Assembly: GCF_004403185.1 (NCBI RefSeq)
Contig: NZ_SOHJ01000003.1
Location: 1 to 64,000 of the forward strand
Direction of reading: 5' to 3'
Source: Cryobacterium suzukii
GTDB taxonomy: Bacteria; Actinomycetota; Actinomycetes; Actinomycetales; Microbacteriaceae
DNA: 64,000 bases
Both the position numbers and the translations under genes were made by a program. Numbering within the stretch: the stretch's first letter is position 1; each line of letters starts with the position of its first letter. The notes beneath the pieces are model-generated. The model made no database searches, was not told the origin of the DNA, and was given only the letters and a program-made list of their open reading frames with translations. Shown one piece after another: positions 1 to 7,727 of this stretch.

Positions 1-177
1 TGGGTCATCAACACCCAGAACCGCGCCTGCTTCTCCACCAACTCATACTTCGACCACACGTACAACACCTCACAAATGGGAGTGTTGCGACGACCGGTTG
101 AATCCGCCGTTCCCTTATCGGGAACGGACCCAGAGCTAGCGATCGAATGGTTCGGTGTCCGGATGGACGTCCCTTAG
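1..177 (+). CDS. 3' end of an unrecognised gene entering the window
   Basis: An open frame enters from outside the window and stops at TAG 175-177, leaving 58 residues and no internal start. It begins W-V-I-N-T-Q-N and holds an F-D-H-T-Y-N stretch. I do not recognise a family. From about base 107 the frame is built from the first copy of the palindromic repeat that recurs through the first 17 kb, so its C-terminus is probably repeat-derived and the gene may be truncated. It could equally be an open frame by chance. Confidence 0.3.
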   Translation, partial: WVINTQNRACFSTNSYFDHTYNTSQMGVLRRPVESAVPLSGTDPELAIEWFGVRMDVP

Positions 178-190
178 GGAGCGGGCGTCT
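107..190 (+). repeat. Oriented palindromic repeat, copy 1 (two-part form)
   Basis: CCGTTCCC, TTATC, GGGAACGG (107-127) is a perfect 8-bp hairpin. About 60 bp later comes GTCCCTTAGGGAGC (169-182). The interior, with CGATCG and GGTTCGGTGTCC, aligns with copies 3 and 4. The first arm has diverged from the usual GGGGTTCC core. Confidence 0.55.
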
Positions 191-557
191 GCCAAGCGTG
201 TCAGCGGCCCGCAGAATGTGTTCCGAGATCGTCTGAGACTGTCGTCACTTCGTTGACGTGGTCATGTCAGATCAGGTGCGTTCCAGCGCAACAAGAGTTC
301 AGCGTCGATGCCGGTCAAAGTTGACCCATGGAGTTCGTGCTCAAAGACCAGCAGTCGGCAGCTTGGTCGAACTGCCTCAATATCAGGGTCACAAACGGGT
401 GGTCGGAGTCAGAAGTCGCGTGTGGTGCTGCCACCGACGCCGGCAACCTGCGCCAGACGTGATCGACGCACCGTAGAGCTCTTGTGAGGCGGCATGGGCA
501 TACACCGCATGGACGTGAACCGCGCCACCATCTGCGGGATCCCAACGACAGCGTTGG
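191..557. other. 367 bp without a recognisable gene
   Basis: Short frames on both strands here have no recognisable motifs and no convincing start sites. No terminator or promoter stands out. It may be decayed DNA between repeat copy 1 and the PIN gene. Confidence 0.4.
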
Positions 558-1133
558 CTAGATCGGCCCCGACAGCACCCGAAGGTGTTCAGCAACGATT
601 GCCGCGAATTTTGGACAGCCAGCTTTTTCGAGCGCTTCGGCCAGGCTCGTCACCGAGTCGCCTTTGGCGCGTCGGCTCTGCCAATAGGTGTTCTGCGTCC
701 GAGTGACTTCGCGGACAACAAACAAGTGGCTGCTCTCTACCAGGCAGAAGAACTCGTCGGGCGTATACAGGTCATACGGCAGCAGGTCCGGCTCGCCAAA
801 GTCCTTGCTGTTCATTGTGAGCAGAATGTCTGCCTGGCTGTAAACGGCCGCATTGTGAACGTGCTGATCGTCTTTGTCCCTCAGGTTTGATGCCTCGCCA
901 CCGGTCCAGTCCTCGAGGATTTCGTCGAAGTTCTCACGAAAGACTTTTTCGCGGTTTCTGCGCAGCTCTCCGCCCGCCGAAGGATGCTTCCGTCGCCACA
1001 CGCGATGCGTTTCGTCAAGCACGTCCGGAGTCGCGCTCAGACTGAACATCTTGGATTGGCTGCGCAGCAGGAATAGCCAGTCGTAGAGGGTGCGGCTTCC
1101 CAGTACGTTGGAGTCGACGAATACATGGTGCAC
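558..1133 (-). CDS. PIN-domain protein, probable toxin of a PIN/HTH toxin-antitoxin pair
   Basis: 191 residues with a PIN nuclease layout: V-F-V-D7-S-N at the start, E41, the acidic cluster D-K-D-D at 86-89 and D111 after N-S-K, the usual metal-binding acidic residues. PIN proteins of this kind are Mg-dependent ribonucleases that act on tRNA, rRNA or mRNA. It lies 46 bp downstream of a helix-turn-helix protein on the same strand, the standard antitoxin-first order. The start is GTG; a TAGCGT box sits exactly 6 nt upstream of it (1140-1145), so it may also have its own leaderless promoter. The extra 50 residues after the PIN core (from about 140) have no motif I know. The RNA target cannot be predicted. 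Confidence 0.75.
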   Translation of the reverse strand: MHHVFVDSNVLGSRTLYDWLFLLRSQSKMFSLSATPDVLDETHRVWRRKHPSAGGELRRNREKVFRENFDEILEDWTGGEASNLRDKDDQHVHNAAVYSQADILLTMNSKDFGEPDLLPYDLYTPDEFFCLVESSHLFVVREVTRTQNTYWQSRRAKGDSVTSLAEALEKAGCPKFAAIVAEHLRVLSGPI

Positions 1134-1179
1134 GCGTCCACGCTATCGGTCCAGCGTGGACTTGGGTTTCACCCTTGTT

Positions 1180-1623
1180 CTACTCTGCCCCCTCGAGGCT
1201 GTCATCGAGTTCACGAAGCTTGGTGAAGGCATCCAGTCGAGCAGCACGGCGAGCCTCCGCGAGGATGGCGACGTCCGCGTGCTTGAAGCGATGATGTGCT
1301 CCTACTTTGTGCGAGGGGAGCAGGCCGTCCTGCACCAACTTCATGAGCGTAGGTCGGGATATCCCAAGAACGCTTGCGGCGGTCGTTGACGTCATCTCAG
1401 AAGGAACCGACTGCACGTTCACTGCGCCCGAAGGCAACGTTCGAATGACGAACTGCATCAGTTCGGCCAAGGTGCGGTCCAACTGAACAGTCGTGCCGTC
1501 ATCCAGGGTCAACGAGGCCGTGGTGATGTTGCGATCATGAGCTTGCGCGATGAAGAGTTCGGCAGAGCGGCGGACTGTTTCATCCACGAGAAGGGATCCG
1601 TTTACAAGCACATTGGGCGCCAT
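1180..1623 (-). CDS. Helix-turn-helix (excisionase-type) protein, probable antitoxin
   Basis: 147 residues. The C-terminal half carries an excisionase/MerR-type helix-turn-helix at about 78-125 (T-A-A-S-V-L-G-I-S-R-P-T, then F-K-H-A-D). The N-terminal half is likely the toxin-binding and dimer region. Antitoxins of this kind neutralise the PIN partner and repress the shared operon. I chose ATG 1623 because the frame upstream of it overlaps a promoter (-35 TTGCAG, -10 TAGGCT) that gives a leader of about 80 nt. The PIN gene follows after 46 bp. A perfect 8-bp inverted repeat over that promoter (1721-1742) fits autoregulation. Confidence 0.7.
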   Translation of the reverse strand: MAPNVLVNGSLLVDETVRRSAELFIAQAHDRNITTASLTLDDGTTVQLDRTLAELMQFVIRTLPSGAVNVQSVPSEMTSTTAASVLGISRPTLMKLVQDGLLPSHKVGAHHRFKHADVAILAEARRAARLDAFTKLRELDDSLEGAE

Positions 1624-1711
1624 GACAACACTTCTCTCTTCTCGACGTGGCCGCAGATCCGACTTATGGATCTGGCCCGTGGAGGCGGCGCGTTGCGCGG
1701 CCTCGTTCTTC

Positions 1712-1742
1712 AGCCTAGATCCTTGCAGATATAACTGCAAGG
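1712..1742 (-). promoter_or_regulatory. Promoter and operator palindrome of the HTH/PIN operon
   Basis: On the minus strand TTGCAG (1740-1735), 17 bp and TAGGCT (1717-1712) form a good sigma-70-type promoter. CCTTGCAG, ATATAA, CTGCAAGG (1721-1742) is a perfect 8-bp inverted repeat that covers the -35 box and half the spacer. Inference: the antitoxin binds here. Confidence 0.55.
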
Positions 1743-1989
1743 CCAAGATGGCCCGCTGGTGTCTGCCGCCACCAGGACTTAACAGCCTTCGTTGGGTCGC
1801 TGATTGCGCAGCGAACTAGCGAACTTCTCCGTCGGTCTCTGCGAACGCAAGCGTCCCGTAAGGGGTTCCCCTGCGACACAGCCTCGGCGCACTCGGCCGC
1901 CGGGTGGTTCCACCCTAGACCTGTCTCGGTGGCGGTACGGCTTCCGGCAATTGGCGCGAATGCGGAGGAGTACCGGCAATTTTGCGGCG
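1743..1989. other. Intergenic stretch holding repeat copy 2
   Basis: With the promoter just before it, this makes about 366 bp without a gene (1624-1989). Apart from the TA promoter/operator and repeat copy 2 (1853-1948) I see nothing in it. Confidence 0.4.
1853..1948 (+). repeat. Oriented palindromic repeat, copy 2
   Basis: The first arm is GTCCCGTAAGGGGTTCCCC (1853-1871), close to the ideal core. A degenerate second arm, GGTACGGCTTCCGG (about 1935-1948), follows about 70 bp later. It lies between the TA module and an unknown minus-strand gene. Confidence 0.65.
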
Positions 1990-2295
1990 CTACGCCGCCA
2001 GAAATTCTCGCAGGTTCATGATGACGCTGTGCCTGGACTGATGGCGCTCCTGAGCGAGTTGTTCGATAAGCCAGTTCATCGAGACGATCGTGCCACCCAA
2101 GAGGTTGCTGGCGTCCAGCGAAAGCTGATCGTTGTCGTCCAAGGTTGCTGTGACCGCATCGACCTCGTTCATTCGGGTCAGAGCCAAATTCATAGCCGAA
2201 CTATTCGTGTCATCGGTTGCAGTTGTATCCCAAGTAGATACAGCGTCGAGAAGAATGTACGAGGCCTGACGGCCGCCTTCAGGAAAATCAGTCAT
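1990..2295 (-). CDS. Small protein of unknown function
   Basis: 101 residues from ATG 2295. CAATCT lies exactly 6 nt before the ATG, the leaderless-promoter geometry seen at many genes here, and the upstream frame (to 2433) looks non-coding and overlaps the next gene's promoter. The protein is acidic and helical-looking (L-D-A-V-S-T, V-D-A-V-T-A-T, W-L-I-E-Q-L) with no membrane segment or recognised motif. It forms a module with the divergent membrane protein at 2401 between repeat copies 2 and 3. Confidence 0.5.
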   Translation of the reverse strand: MTDFPEGGRQASYILLDAVSTWDTTATDDTNSSAMNLALTRMNEVDAVTATLDDNDQLSLDASNLLGGTIVSMNWLIEQLAQERHQSRHSVIMNLREFLAA

Positions 2296-2388
2296 GATTT
2301 TAGATTGGCACAGCCCACTGACACGACACCATTCATTGGCCCTTCGCTCTGCGGGCAGATGGTGCCCACAGCGGGCCCACACCACGGC

Positions 2389-2394
2389 TAGGCT
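2389..2394 (+). promoter_or_regulatory. -10 box TAGGCT of a leaderless gene
   Basis: TAGGCT ends 6 nt before ATG 2401 and no Shine-Dalgarno is present, so transcription probably starts at or next to the A of ATG. Confidence 0.45.
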
Positions 2395-2400
2395 CGTCGG

Positions 2401-3483
2401 ATGACTTCCGCCGATGCAGATCTTGACAGGCACCTACTGGTCACGGGGGTCTCGGCGTACCGCTTATCGCGCGTGATGAGCGTGGTGGTGGGTGTGATGG
2501 CAGTCACTGTGGGCGTTCTTGCTTTCTTCTTTCTTCAAGGCGAGGGCGATTCCGACCTGAGCGGGCAAAACATCCCCACCCTTATTGCGTTATTCGGGAT
2601 CCCGGTCCTGACTATCATCTGTTTCAGCTTTGCGCTGGGTCGTCGGGGGCGTGCTGAGGCCGCAGCCGGGTACACGACCATGACGAGCGGCCACCAGACT
2701 CTTGATCAAGTTGAGCCCCATTCCGGTTTGGTTATCCGCCGCGCCGGGTCGGCCGTCTACGCGACACCGTCGAAGGGCCTTGACGTTCCCGCCACAGTGT
2801 CCAGAGCGGTATCCAATGCCTCGTCGCTCAACAACTCGCTGCGATTTGAAGACCTGCCCAATGCCCAGCGAAATCGAACATTGACGTTCTGGGGCTTGGG
2901 GATCTTCCTCATCGTCATGCTTGCCGTTGCCTTCGGCATTCCGCTTGCGCACTTAAGCGGGAACAGCGCCGATCAGATGATGTTCCTCGGAATCATGTTC
3001 GCGACGGTTGCGGGCGCCGGAGCCCTCGGCGGCCTCATTTTTGGGATCGTCGTCACATCCCAGCGGGCCAAGGTGCGTAAGGCGATCTCAGCTCGACCCT
3101 CGGCTGTCGTCTTCATTACCCAACGCACCCCCGAACTTCTCGACGCGCTGAAGGTCATCGGGATCGACCGTCCGCGGCTGGGCCTTCAGTTTGTTGTCAC
3201 CATCGGACCGGAAGGAGTTGAACTGTGGGGTCGTGGGCGAACCGATGTCCCTCCTGTGGCGCTGAATTGGCCTGACATCGATTACGTCCACCCCGGCCGG
3301 CTGAAGGTTTCCAATGGACAGCGGAGCTTCGCAGTTCTGACCCTTCACATTTTTCAGATCATTGATGAGCGTCCACTGGATCTTCCGATTCCGATCTTCG
3401 GGCGGCGTGGAATTGGATTCGCTCAAGCTGAAGACGCTAACGAGGTGCTCAACGCCTGCGCCGGCCGCGCGAGGATCGCTTAA
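2401..3483 (+). CDS. Four-helix membrane protein of unknown function
   Basis: 360 residues. Hydrophobic helices lie at about 25-46, 62-80, 163-185 and 192-216. The soluble C-terminal domain (about 230-355) is beta-rich (V-V-F-I-T, F-V-V-T-I-G-P-E-G-V-E-L-W), perhaps a PH-like fold; that is only a guess from pattern. The start is supported by the -10 box 6 nt upstream. It is divergent from the 101-residue gene and bounded downstream by repeat copy 3. No family recognised. Confidence 0.65.
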   Translation: MTSADADLDRHLLVTGVSAYRLSRVMSVVVGVMAVTVGVLAFFFLQGEGDSDLSGQNIPTLIALFGIPVLTIICFSFALGRRGRAEAAAGYTTMTSGHQTLDQVEPHSGLVIRRAGSAVYATPSKGLDVPATVSRAVSNASSLNNSLRFEDLPNAQRNRTLTFWGLGIFLIVMLAVAFGIPLAHLSGNSADQMMFLGIMFATVAGAGALGGLIFGIVVTSQRAKVRKAISARPSAVVFITQRTPELLDALKVIGIDRPRLGLQFVVTIGPEGVELWGRGRTDVPPVALNWPDIDYVHPGRLKVSNGQRSFAVLTLHIFQIIDERPLDLPIPIFGRRGIGFAQAEDANEVLNACAGRARIA

Positions 3484-3874
3484 CTCCCGAGCTCTTTCCC
3501 GCGTCGTGTGACGTTTCACCACGTCCCACGGGACAACGCTTCGCCCGGGAGGGGGTAAATCCGTCTTGTGTCTGGTTCCTCGTTGTTCTCGTTACAGCCA
3601 GTCAGTCAGTCGGTCGGTCGCTCGGACGGCAAGCGTCGTGCGCGGAACGATATTCGCGATCGAATCGTCACGGTCAACGAGCCGGGTCATGCGTGCCGTG
3701 CCGATGAGGGTTCCCCTTACGGGAACGGAGCGAAAATCGTCGATCGCCGCTCGGGTGTCCCGGTCGCCGTCCGGCTTGCGGGCTTCAGCGCGCGTAGCTG
3801 ATCACGGCCGACGCAGAGTTCGTACCGAAGACGGCTACACCTCATGGGTGCGTTCCCTCCTTCCATCCGCCCGG
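3484..3874. other. 390 bp intergenic with tetranucleotide run and repeat copy 3
   Basis: It holds a CAGT/CGGT tetranucleotide run (about 3600-3622: three CAGT, two CGGT, one CGCT) and repeat copy 3 (3698-3784). Frames across it are open on the plus strand but have no protein-like features. Confidence 0.45.
3698..3784 (+). repeat. Oriented palindromic repeat, copy 3 (two-part form)
   Basis: GGGTTCCCCTTACGGGAAC (3708-3726), then GGAGCGA, CGATCGCC, CTCGGGTGTCCCGGTCGCC and the second arm GTCCGGCTTGCGGGC. It is nearly identical to copy 4 over the second half (about 3737-3779 against 6918-6961), including more than 30 matching bases in a row. Confidence 0.85.
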
Positions 3875-4504
3875 TCAGTGCAGCGGCGATGGCGAACCGC
3901 TGATGGAAATGGTGTTGCCCTCGCGCTCGCCCCTGAACCGGTACTCGCCCCAGCGGATGGTTTGCGACTGCTCGTGCTCGACCGCGGGCCAATCCCACCC
4001 GGTAATAGAAGGAGAGTCGGCGCCGCATTGGGGCGGGTAGGACTCCATGATCGTCGTGCAGAACACCGGTCCGTCCCCGTCATCGAGCACCATGCCAGCG
4101 AACGATTCCTCAGCGGGGCCGCTCAACGCGATCAGCAGCGCGAGCAACGAGAGCGCGAGGGCGACCGGCGTCATCGCATACCGCTCCGGTTTGGACCGTG
4201 AGATCGCATTCATCACCACGCCGAGGGTGAGGTATCCAAAGACCACCCAGATCCCCACTGTCGAGAACGCGTTCGGAAACACGTCAGTGACACCCGCCCG
4301 GTCGAGGGCGAGCAGGGCGATGAACCCGTAGATCAGGATGGAGACGCCGGAGGCGATCCGATGCCCGAACGGCAGCACGCCGGGATGCTGCCCGCCCCAC
4401 GCGAGTCGTCCCCACGGCGCGCCGAAGGCGAGGGAAAGCTGGAAGAGAACCAGCAGGCCAATCAGTGTGACCAAGGCGATGGCGGCGATCATGGATGCAA
4501 GCAT
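3875..4504 (-). CDS. Membrane protein with short extracytoplasmic C-terminal domain
   Basis: 209 residues from ATG 4504 (ATG 4492 is possible). Four hydrophobic helices lie at about 5-28, 48-70, 78-100 and 113-132. The outer tail holds C-T-T-I-M-E-S-Y-P-P-Q-C-G then G-W-D-W. That Y/F-P-P-Q-C-G...W-D-W signature recurs in secreted or lipid-anchored actinobacterial proteins of unknown role (recollection, not searched); the two Cys probably form a disulphide. No neighbour suggests a function. Confidence 0.6.
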   Translation of the reverse strand: MLASMIAAIALVTLIGLLVLFQLSLAFGAPWGRLAWGGQHPGVLPFGHRIASGVSILIYGFIALLALDRAGVTDVFPNAFSTVGIWVVFGYLTLGVVMNAISRSKPERYAMTPVALALSLLALLIALSGPAEESFAGMVLDDGDGPVFCTTIMESYPPQCGADSPSITGWDWPAVEHEQSQTIRWGEYRFRGEREGNTISISGSPSPLH

Positions 4505-4726
4505 ACGGGGCGCGCAGGTAACCCCCCTTCCGGCAGGGAGCACCTCTGCCGCGCTGTGCTTGGTTGCGCTGCCAATGCCCGCAACTGATCAACCGCAGGG
4601 ACCGCGGCAGAGCCGAGATCGATCAGCTAACTTATGCCAACTTACTAATGCGTGGCGAGAAGAGGGCACCCGCTCTAGGGCGGTGCGATTGAGCAGTACG
4701 CCGACACGATCATCGTCGCACAGTGG

Positions 4727-4858
4727 TCACCAACATTCGTCCCGGTGAGGGTTGGGCTGTGGATCGCGCGTGAAGGGCTCACGCTCCAGCTCATCGCGCG
4801 TAAGCGACTGCAGAGGCCCGTCCTGCCGGGCGATGCGTTCCAGATTGCGTTGATCCAT
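4727..4858 (-). CDS. Possible 43-residue small protein
   Basis: ATG 4858 opens M-D-Q-R-N-L-E-R-I-A-R-Q and ends with H-R-D-E-C-W. Composition is charged and protein-like, unlike most shadow frames. It lies just downstream of, and co-directional with, the sigma factor gene (56 bp gap). The frame stays open upstream into the sigma gene in another phase. No family recognised; it may be chance. Confidence 0.3.
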   Translation of the reverse strand: MDQRNLERIARQDGPLQSLTRDELEREPFTRDPQPNPHRDECW

Positions 4859-4913
4859 CAGCCGGTCATAGTGCGGGCGAGGCCTCGGAGCGGTGGCCGC
4901 CGAGTCGCCGTCC

Positions 4914-6230
4914 TCAGCCGGGCGCGGGCTCGGCGCCGGCGGCGCGGCTGACCTCGGCCAGGCGCTGCTCCAGGAAGGCGCGCTCCGCGGCGTTCGCCGT
5001 GAGCTCCATCGCGCGCCGGTACGACTGAGCCGCGCCGGCGGCGTCGCCGAGGCGGCGCAGCAGGTCGGCGCGGGTGGCGGGAAGGTAGGGGTAGGCGGCG
5101 AGCCGGGGATCGGTCGCCAGCTCGTCGAGGAGCGGCAGGGCGGCGGCCGGACCGTCGGCGAACGCCACGGCGGCGGCCCGGTTGAGCGCGACCACCGGGG
5201 TGTTCCACACCGCCAGCAGCCGGTCGTAGAGGTGCACGACGCGCGGCCAGTCGGTCTGCTCCAGGGACGGCGCCATCGCGTGCACGCCGGCAATCGCCGC
5301 CTGCAGGGTGAACCGCCCCGGTGGGCCGGACGCCAGCGCCCCGGCCGTCACCGTGAGCCCCTCCAGAATCGCGCGCTGGTCCCAGCGAGTCCGGTCCTGG
5401 TCGGCGAGCAGGAGCAGCCGGCCCTGCTCGTCGGTCCGGGTGGCCCGGCGCGCGTCGGTGAGGAGCAGCAGGCCCAGCAGGCCGCGGGTCTCGGCCTGCT
5501 CGGGGAGCAGCGCCGCGAGGGTGCGCGCGAGGTGCAGAGCCCGGTCGCAGAGCTCCTCACGGACGAGTGCGTCCCCCTCGCCGGCCGTGTGGCCGGTGCT
5601 GAAGAGCAGGTGGACGGCGGTGAGCACGCTGTCCAGGCGCTCGGGCAGCTCCGCCCGGCCCGGAACCCGGTAGGGGATCCGCGCTTCGGAGATCTTCTTC
5701 TTGGCCCGGGTGATCCGTGCCGCCATCGTCGGCTCGGACACCAGGAAGGCCCGGGCGACGTCGGGCGTGGGAACGCCGCAGACCAGGCGCAGGGTGAGGG
5801 CGACGCGGGCTTCGGGGGCGAGGGTGGGGTGGCAGCAGGTGAACACCAGCCGGAGCCGGTCGTCCGGCACCGCGGCGTCGGGCCAGTCCAGGTCGGCCGG
5901 GTCGTGCGGATCGACGGTCGCCGGCTCCACGAGCAGCGGAAGCTTGCGCCGGAGGGTGACCTCGCGACGCAACCGGTCCATCGCGTGGTTCCGCGCCGCC
6001 GTGGTCAGCCACGCGCCGGGCCGCTCCGGGACGCCGTCCCGGGTCCAGGCCCGCAGCGCGCTGACGTACGCCTCCTGCGCGCACTCCTCCGCGACGTCCA
6101 GGTCGCCCGCGACGCGCACCGTGGCGGACAGCACGAAGGCCCACTCGGAGCGGTGGGCCTGCGCCAGCGCGGCAGCGACCGCGTCCGCCTGAATGGCGGA
6201 CGCGGTCGGCTCGTCGCTGGGAGCGATCAG
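4914..6230 (-). CDS. ECF sigma factor of the ECF42 (DGPF-associated) type
   Basis: About 438 residues. Sigma region 2 (A-E-E-C-A-Q-E-A-Y-V-S-A-L-R-A-W, then A-W-L-T-T-A-A-R-N-H-A-M-D) is followed by region 4 (L-R-L-V-C-G-V-P-T-P-D-V-A-R-A-F-L-V-S-E) and a long C-terminal helical TPR-like half, the layout of ECF42 sigma factors. They direct RNA polymerase to genes for DGPF (YCII) proteins, and one lies directly upstream. Oddity: no ATG, GTG or TTG occurs in frame for about 35 codons after the DGPF stop. The likeliest start is CTG 6230, overlapping the TGA (CTGA), or translation depends on coupling or a shift. GC content is visibly higher than in neighbours, suggesting a different donor. Confidence 0.85.
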   Translation of the reverse strand: MIAPSDEPTASAIQADAVAAALAQAHRSEWAFVLSATVRVAGDLDVAEECAQEAYVSALRAWTRDGVPERPGAWLTTAARNHAMDRLRREVTLRRKLPLLVEPATVDPHDPADLDWPDAAVPDDRLRLVFTCCHPTLAPEARVALTLRLVCGVPTPDVARAFLVSEPTMAARITRAKKKISEARIPYRVPGRAELPERLDSVLTAVHLLFSTGHTAGEGDALVREELCDRALHLARTLAALLPEQAETRGLLGLLLLTDARRATRTDEQGRLLLLADQDRTRWDQRAILEGLTVTAGALASGPPGRFTLQAAIAGVHAMAPSLEQTDWPRVVHLYDRLLAVWNTPVVALNRAAAVAFADGPAAALPLLDELATDPRLAAYPYLPATRADLLRRLGDAAGAAQSYRRAMELTANAAERAFLEQRLAEVSRAAGAEPAPG

Positions 6231-6583
6231 AACGGGTTCGTCGTCGGGTCCACGACCGGGCGAACCTCGACGCCGCCGCCGGGGGCCGGGCACAGCTTGG
6301 CGATCTCGACGGCGTGGTCGAGGTCGCGCGCCTCGACGACGTAGTAGCCGCCGAAGGCCTCCTTGGTCTCGACGAACGGGCCGTCCGTCACCGTGCCGGC
6401 ACCCTTGATCGTGGTGGCCGTCGTCGTGGGCGCGAGCGCCCCGCCGCCCGTGAGGGACCCACCGAGCTCGAAGACCTGCTGGGTGAACGTGGTGTGCGCG
6501 TCGACCACCGCGCCCCACGCCTCGGGCGACATGTTCGCGTAGAACGCCGGGTCTTCGTAGATGAGGATTGCGTACTGGGACAT
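6227..6583 (-). CDS. YCII-related DGPF protein, partner of the ECF42 sigma factor
   Basis: 118 residues beginning M-S-Q-Y-A-I-L-I-Y-E-D. The family hallmark D-G-P-F-V-E-T-K-E appears around residue 70, followed by G-G-Y-Y-V-V-E-A. DGPF proteins are small ferredoxin-like-fold proteins encoded beside ECF42 sigma factors; their reaction is unknown. A strong AGGAGG lies before ATG 6583. Its TGA overlaps the presumed sigma start, so the pair is translationally coupled. Confidence 0.88.
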   Translation of the reverse strand: MSQYAILIYEDPAFYANMSPEAWGAVVDAHTTFTQQVFELGGSLTGGGALAPTTTATTIKGAGTVTDGPFVETKEAFGGYYVVEARDLDHAVEIAKLCPAPGGGVEVRPVVDPTTNPF

Positions 6584-7097
6584 GGAGCTGCCTCCTGCAT
6601 TAGGTCGCGGGCCGGCCTGTCCGGCTCCGTCATTAACTACGACGAACATCCTGCCGCCGGATCGACAGTTAGGCCAGGATTTTCTTCAAGTTTTTTCCGG
6701 CGCCGCCGCTGCCGCCGTGCGTGCCGGGGTCCGCTTTGCGTGCTGAAGTGCACTCTAGCGGCCCCACCTGACGCTCCGTCTCGCCGCGGAGCGGCGCGAC
6801 GGGATGCCGCCCGCGCCCGCAGCCCGCGAGCGTTGTCAGCTCGAGCGCACCGCGCATTTATGGGACTGCTGTCTCAGCTGTTCCGCAGGGGGTTCCCCAT
6901 CCGGATCGGAGCGAGAGTCCACGATCGCCTGCTCGGGTGTCCCGGTCGCCGTCCGGCTTACGGGACAGGCATCCACCGCCGACTCGCAGGCTCAGCTCCT
7001 GAGTCTGCGAACCAGTCTCTGACGCCTCAATAGGTGGCTCCAGGAGGTCGACGACAGAGTGTCCTATTGCTGTGAGGACTTGTAGTTGGATAGTGGG
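6584..7097. other. About 510 bp intergenic, GC-rich, with repeat copy 4
   Basis: Between the divergent DGPF gene and the GNAT pseudogene. The half next to the DGPF gene shares its high GC. Repeat copy 4 (6881-6966) is the only structured element I see; the open frames lack protein features. Confidence 0.45.
6881..6966 (+). repeat. Oriented palindromic repeat, copy 4 (two-part form)
   Basis: First arm: TTCCGCAGGGGG, TTCCCCATCCGGAT. Conserved interior: CGGAGCGA, ACGATCGCC, CTCGGGTGTCCCGGTCGCC. Second arm: GTCCGGCTTACGGGAC (6951-6966). It is the clearest full-length copy and matches copy 3 closely. Confidence 0.88.
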
Positions 7098-7528
7098 ATG
7101 GATTCGACCTACCGTTTCTCTTCCGACAATTCCGATATCGATCGCGCAAAGGTTCACCGCTGGCTCAGCGAGGAGAGCTATTGGGCAAAGGGAAGGTCTC
7201 GAGCAACGCAGGACCAAGCCATCGATGTATCCCGCAACTTCGGCGTCTACGAGACGATCTCAGGTCAACAAGTTGCCTATGCACGCGTCGTCACGGATGA
7301 AGTCACGTTTGCTTGGCTTTGCGACGTCTTTGTAACCCCTGAAGTGCGTGGGCAGGGCCTCGGCGTCGCCCTCATCGAGGGAATCATTGATGTATTCGAG
7401 CCGCTGAATCTGAAGCGAATGCTTCTATCAACGGGGATGCCCACGGCCTCTACGCCAAGTTCGGGTTCGAGCCTTTAGATATCCCGTCAAAGTGGATGCA
7501 AAGAGTTGCGCAACAAGCAGCTCGTTGA
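7098..7528 (+). pseudogene. GNAT acetyltransferase broken by a 1-nt deletion
   Basis: The frame from ATG 7098 encodes a GNAT: W-L-S-E-E-S-Y-W near the start and the acetyl-CoA motif R-G-Q-G-L-G-V. After L-S-T (about 7434) the frame is lost and stops at 7478. Shifting frame restores D-A-H-G-L-Y-A-K-F-G-F-E-P-L and an ending at TGA 7526-7528, exactly what the family has after that point. One missing base (acg.ggg for acg-Ngg) explains it. Either a real frameshift or a sequence error. The restored stop lies inside repeat copy 5. Confidence 0.8.
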
Positions 7529-7602
7529 GGGTTCGGCTTGCGGGCAAGTAGCAAGAGTCGGCGACGATCTGGTCGACCCGTTCTCCGTGCGGCTTACGGG
7601 AC
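7523..7602 (+). repeat. Oriented palindromic repeat, copy 5 (two-part form)
   Basis: CGTTGAGGGTTCGGCTTGCG (7523-7542) then CCGTGCGGCTTACGGGAC (7585-7602), 60 bp apart. Its TGA doubles as the restored stop codon of the GNAT pseudogene. Confidence 0.8.
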
Positions 7603-7715
7603 GCCAAACTTGACGGCGCCAATCAGGTCGGCGATGACGTCAGAGCAGCGGAGACTGGTACGAGCGGCATCGTGTGCACAATCGATGGCCCGATCATCGT
7701 CCCTGCCGAACGCGG

Positions 7716-7721
7716 GACAAT
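7716..7721 (+). promoter_or_regulatory. -10 box GACAAT of a leaderless gene
   Basis: GACAAT ends 6 nt before ATG 7728, which supports this start over an upstream in-frame one. Confidence 0.45.
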
Positions 7722-7727
7722 GAATGC

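Noticed and set aside
2296..2433. N-terminal extension of the 101-residue gene
   Set aside because: It overlaps the divergent gene's promoter and start and does not look protein-like; the leaderless box supports ATG 2295.
4480..4520. Possible reverse-oriented repeat copy near GTAACCCCCCTTCCGGCAGGG
   Set aside because: Similarity is limited to a short G/C run and lies at the start of a coding gene.
4893..6344. Long frames opposite the sigma factor gene
   Set aside because: Very high GC leaves all frames open; the translation is Arg/Gly-rich without motifs, while the sigma frame has clear regions 2 and 4.
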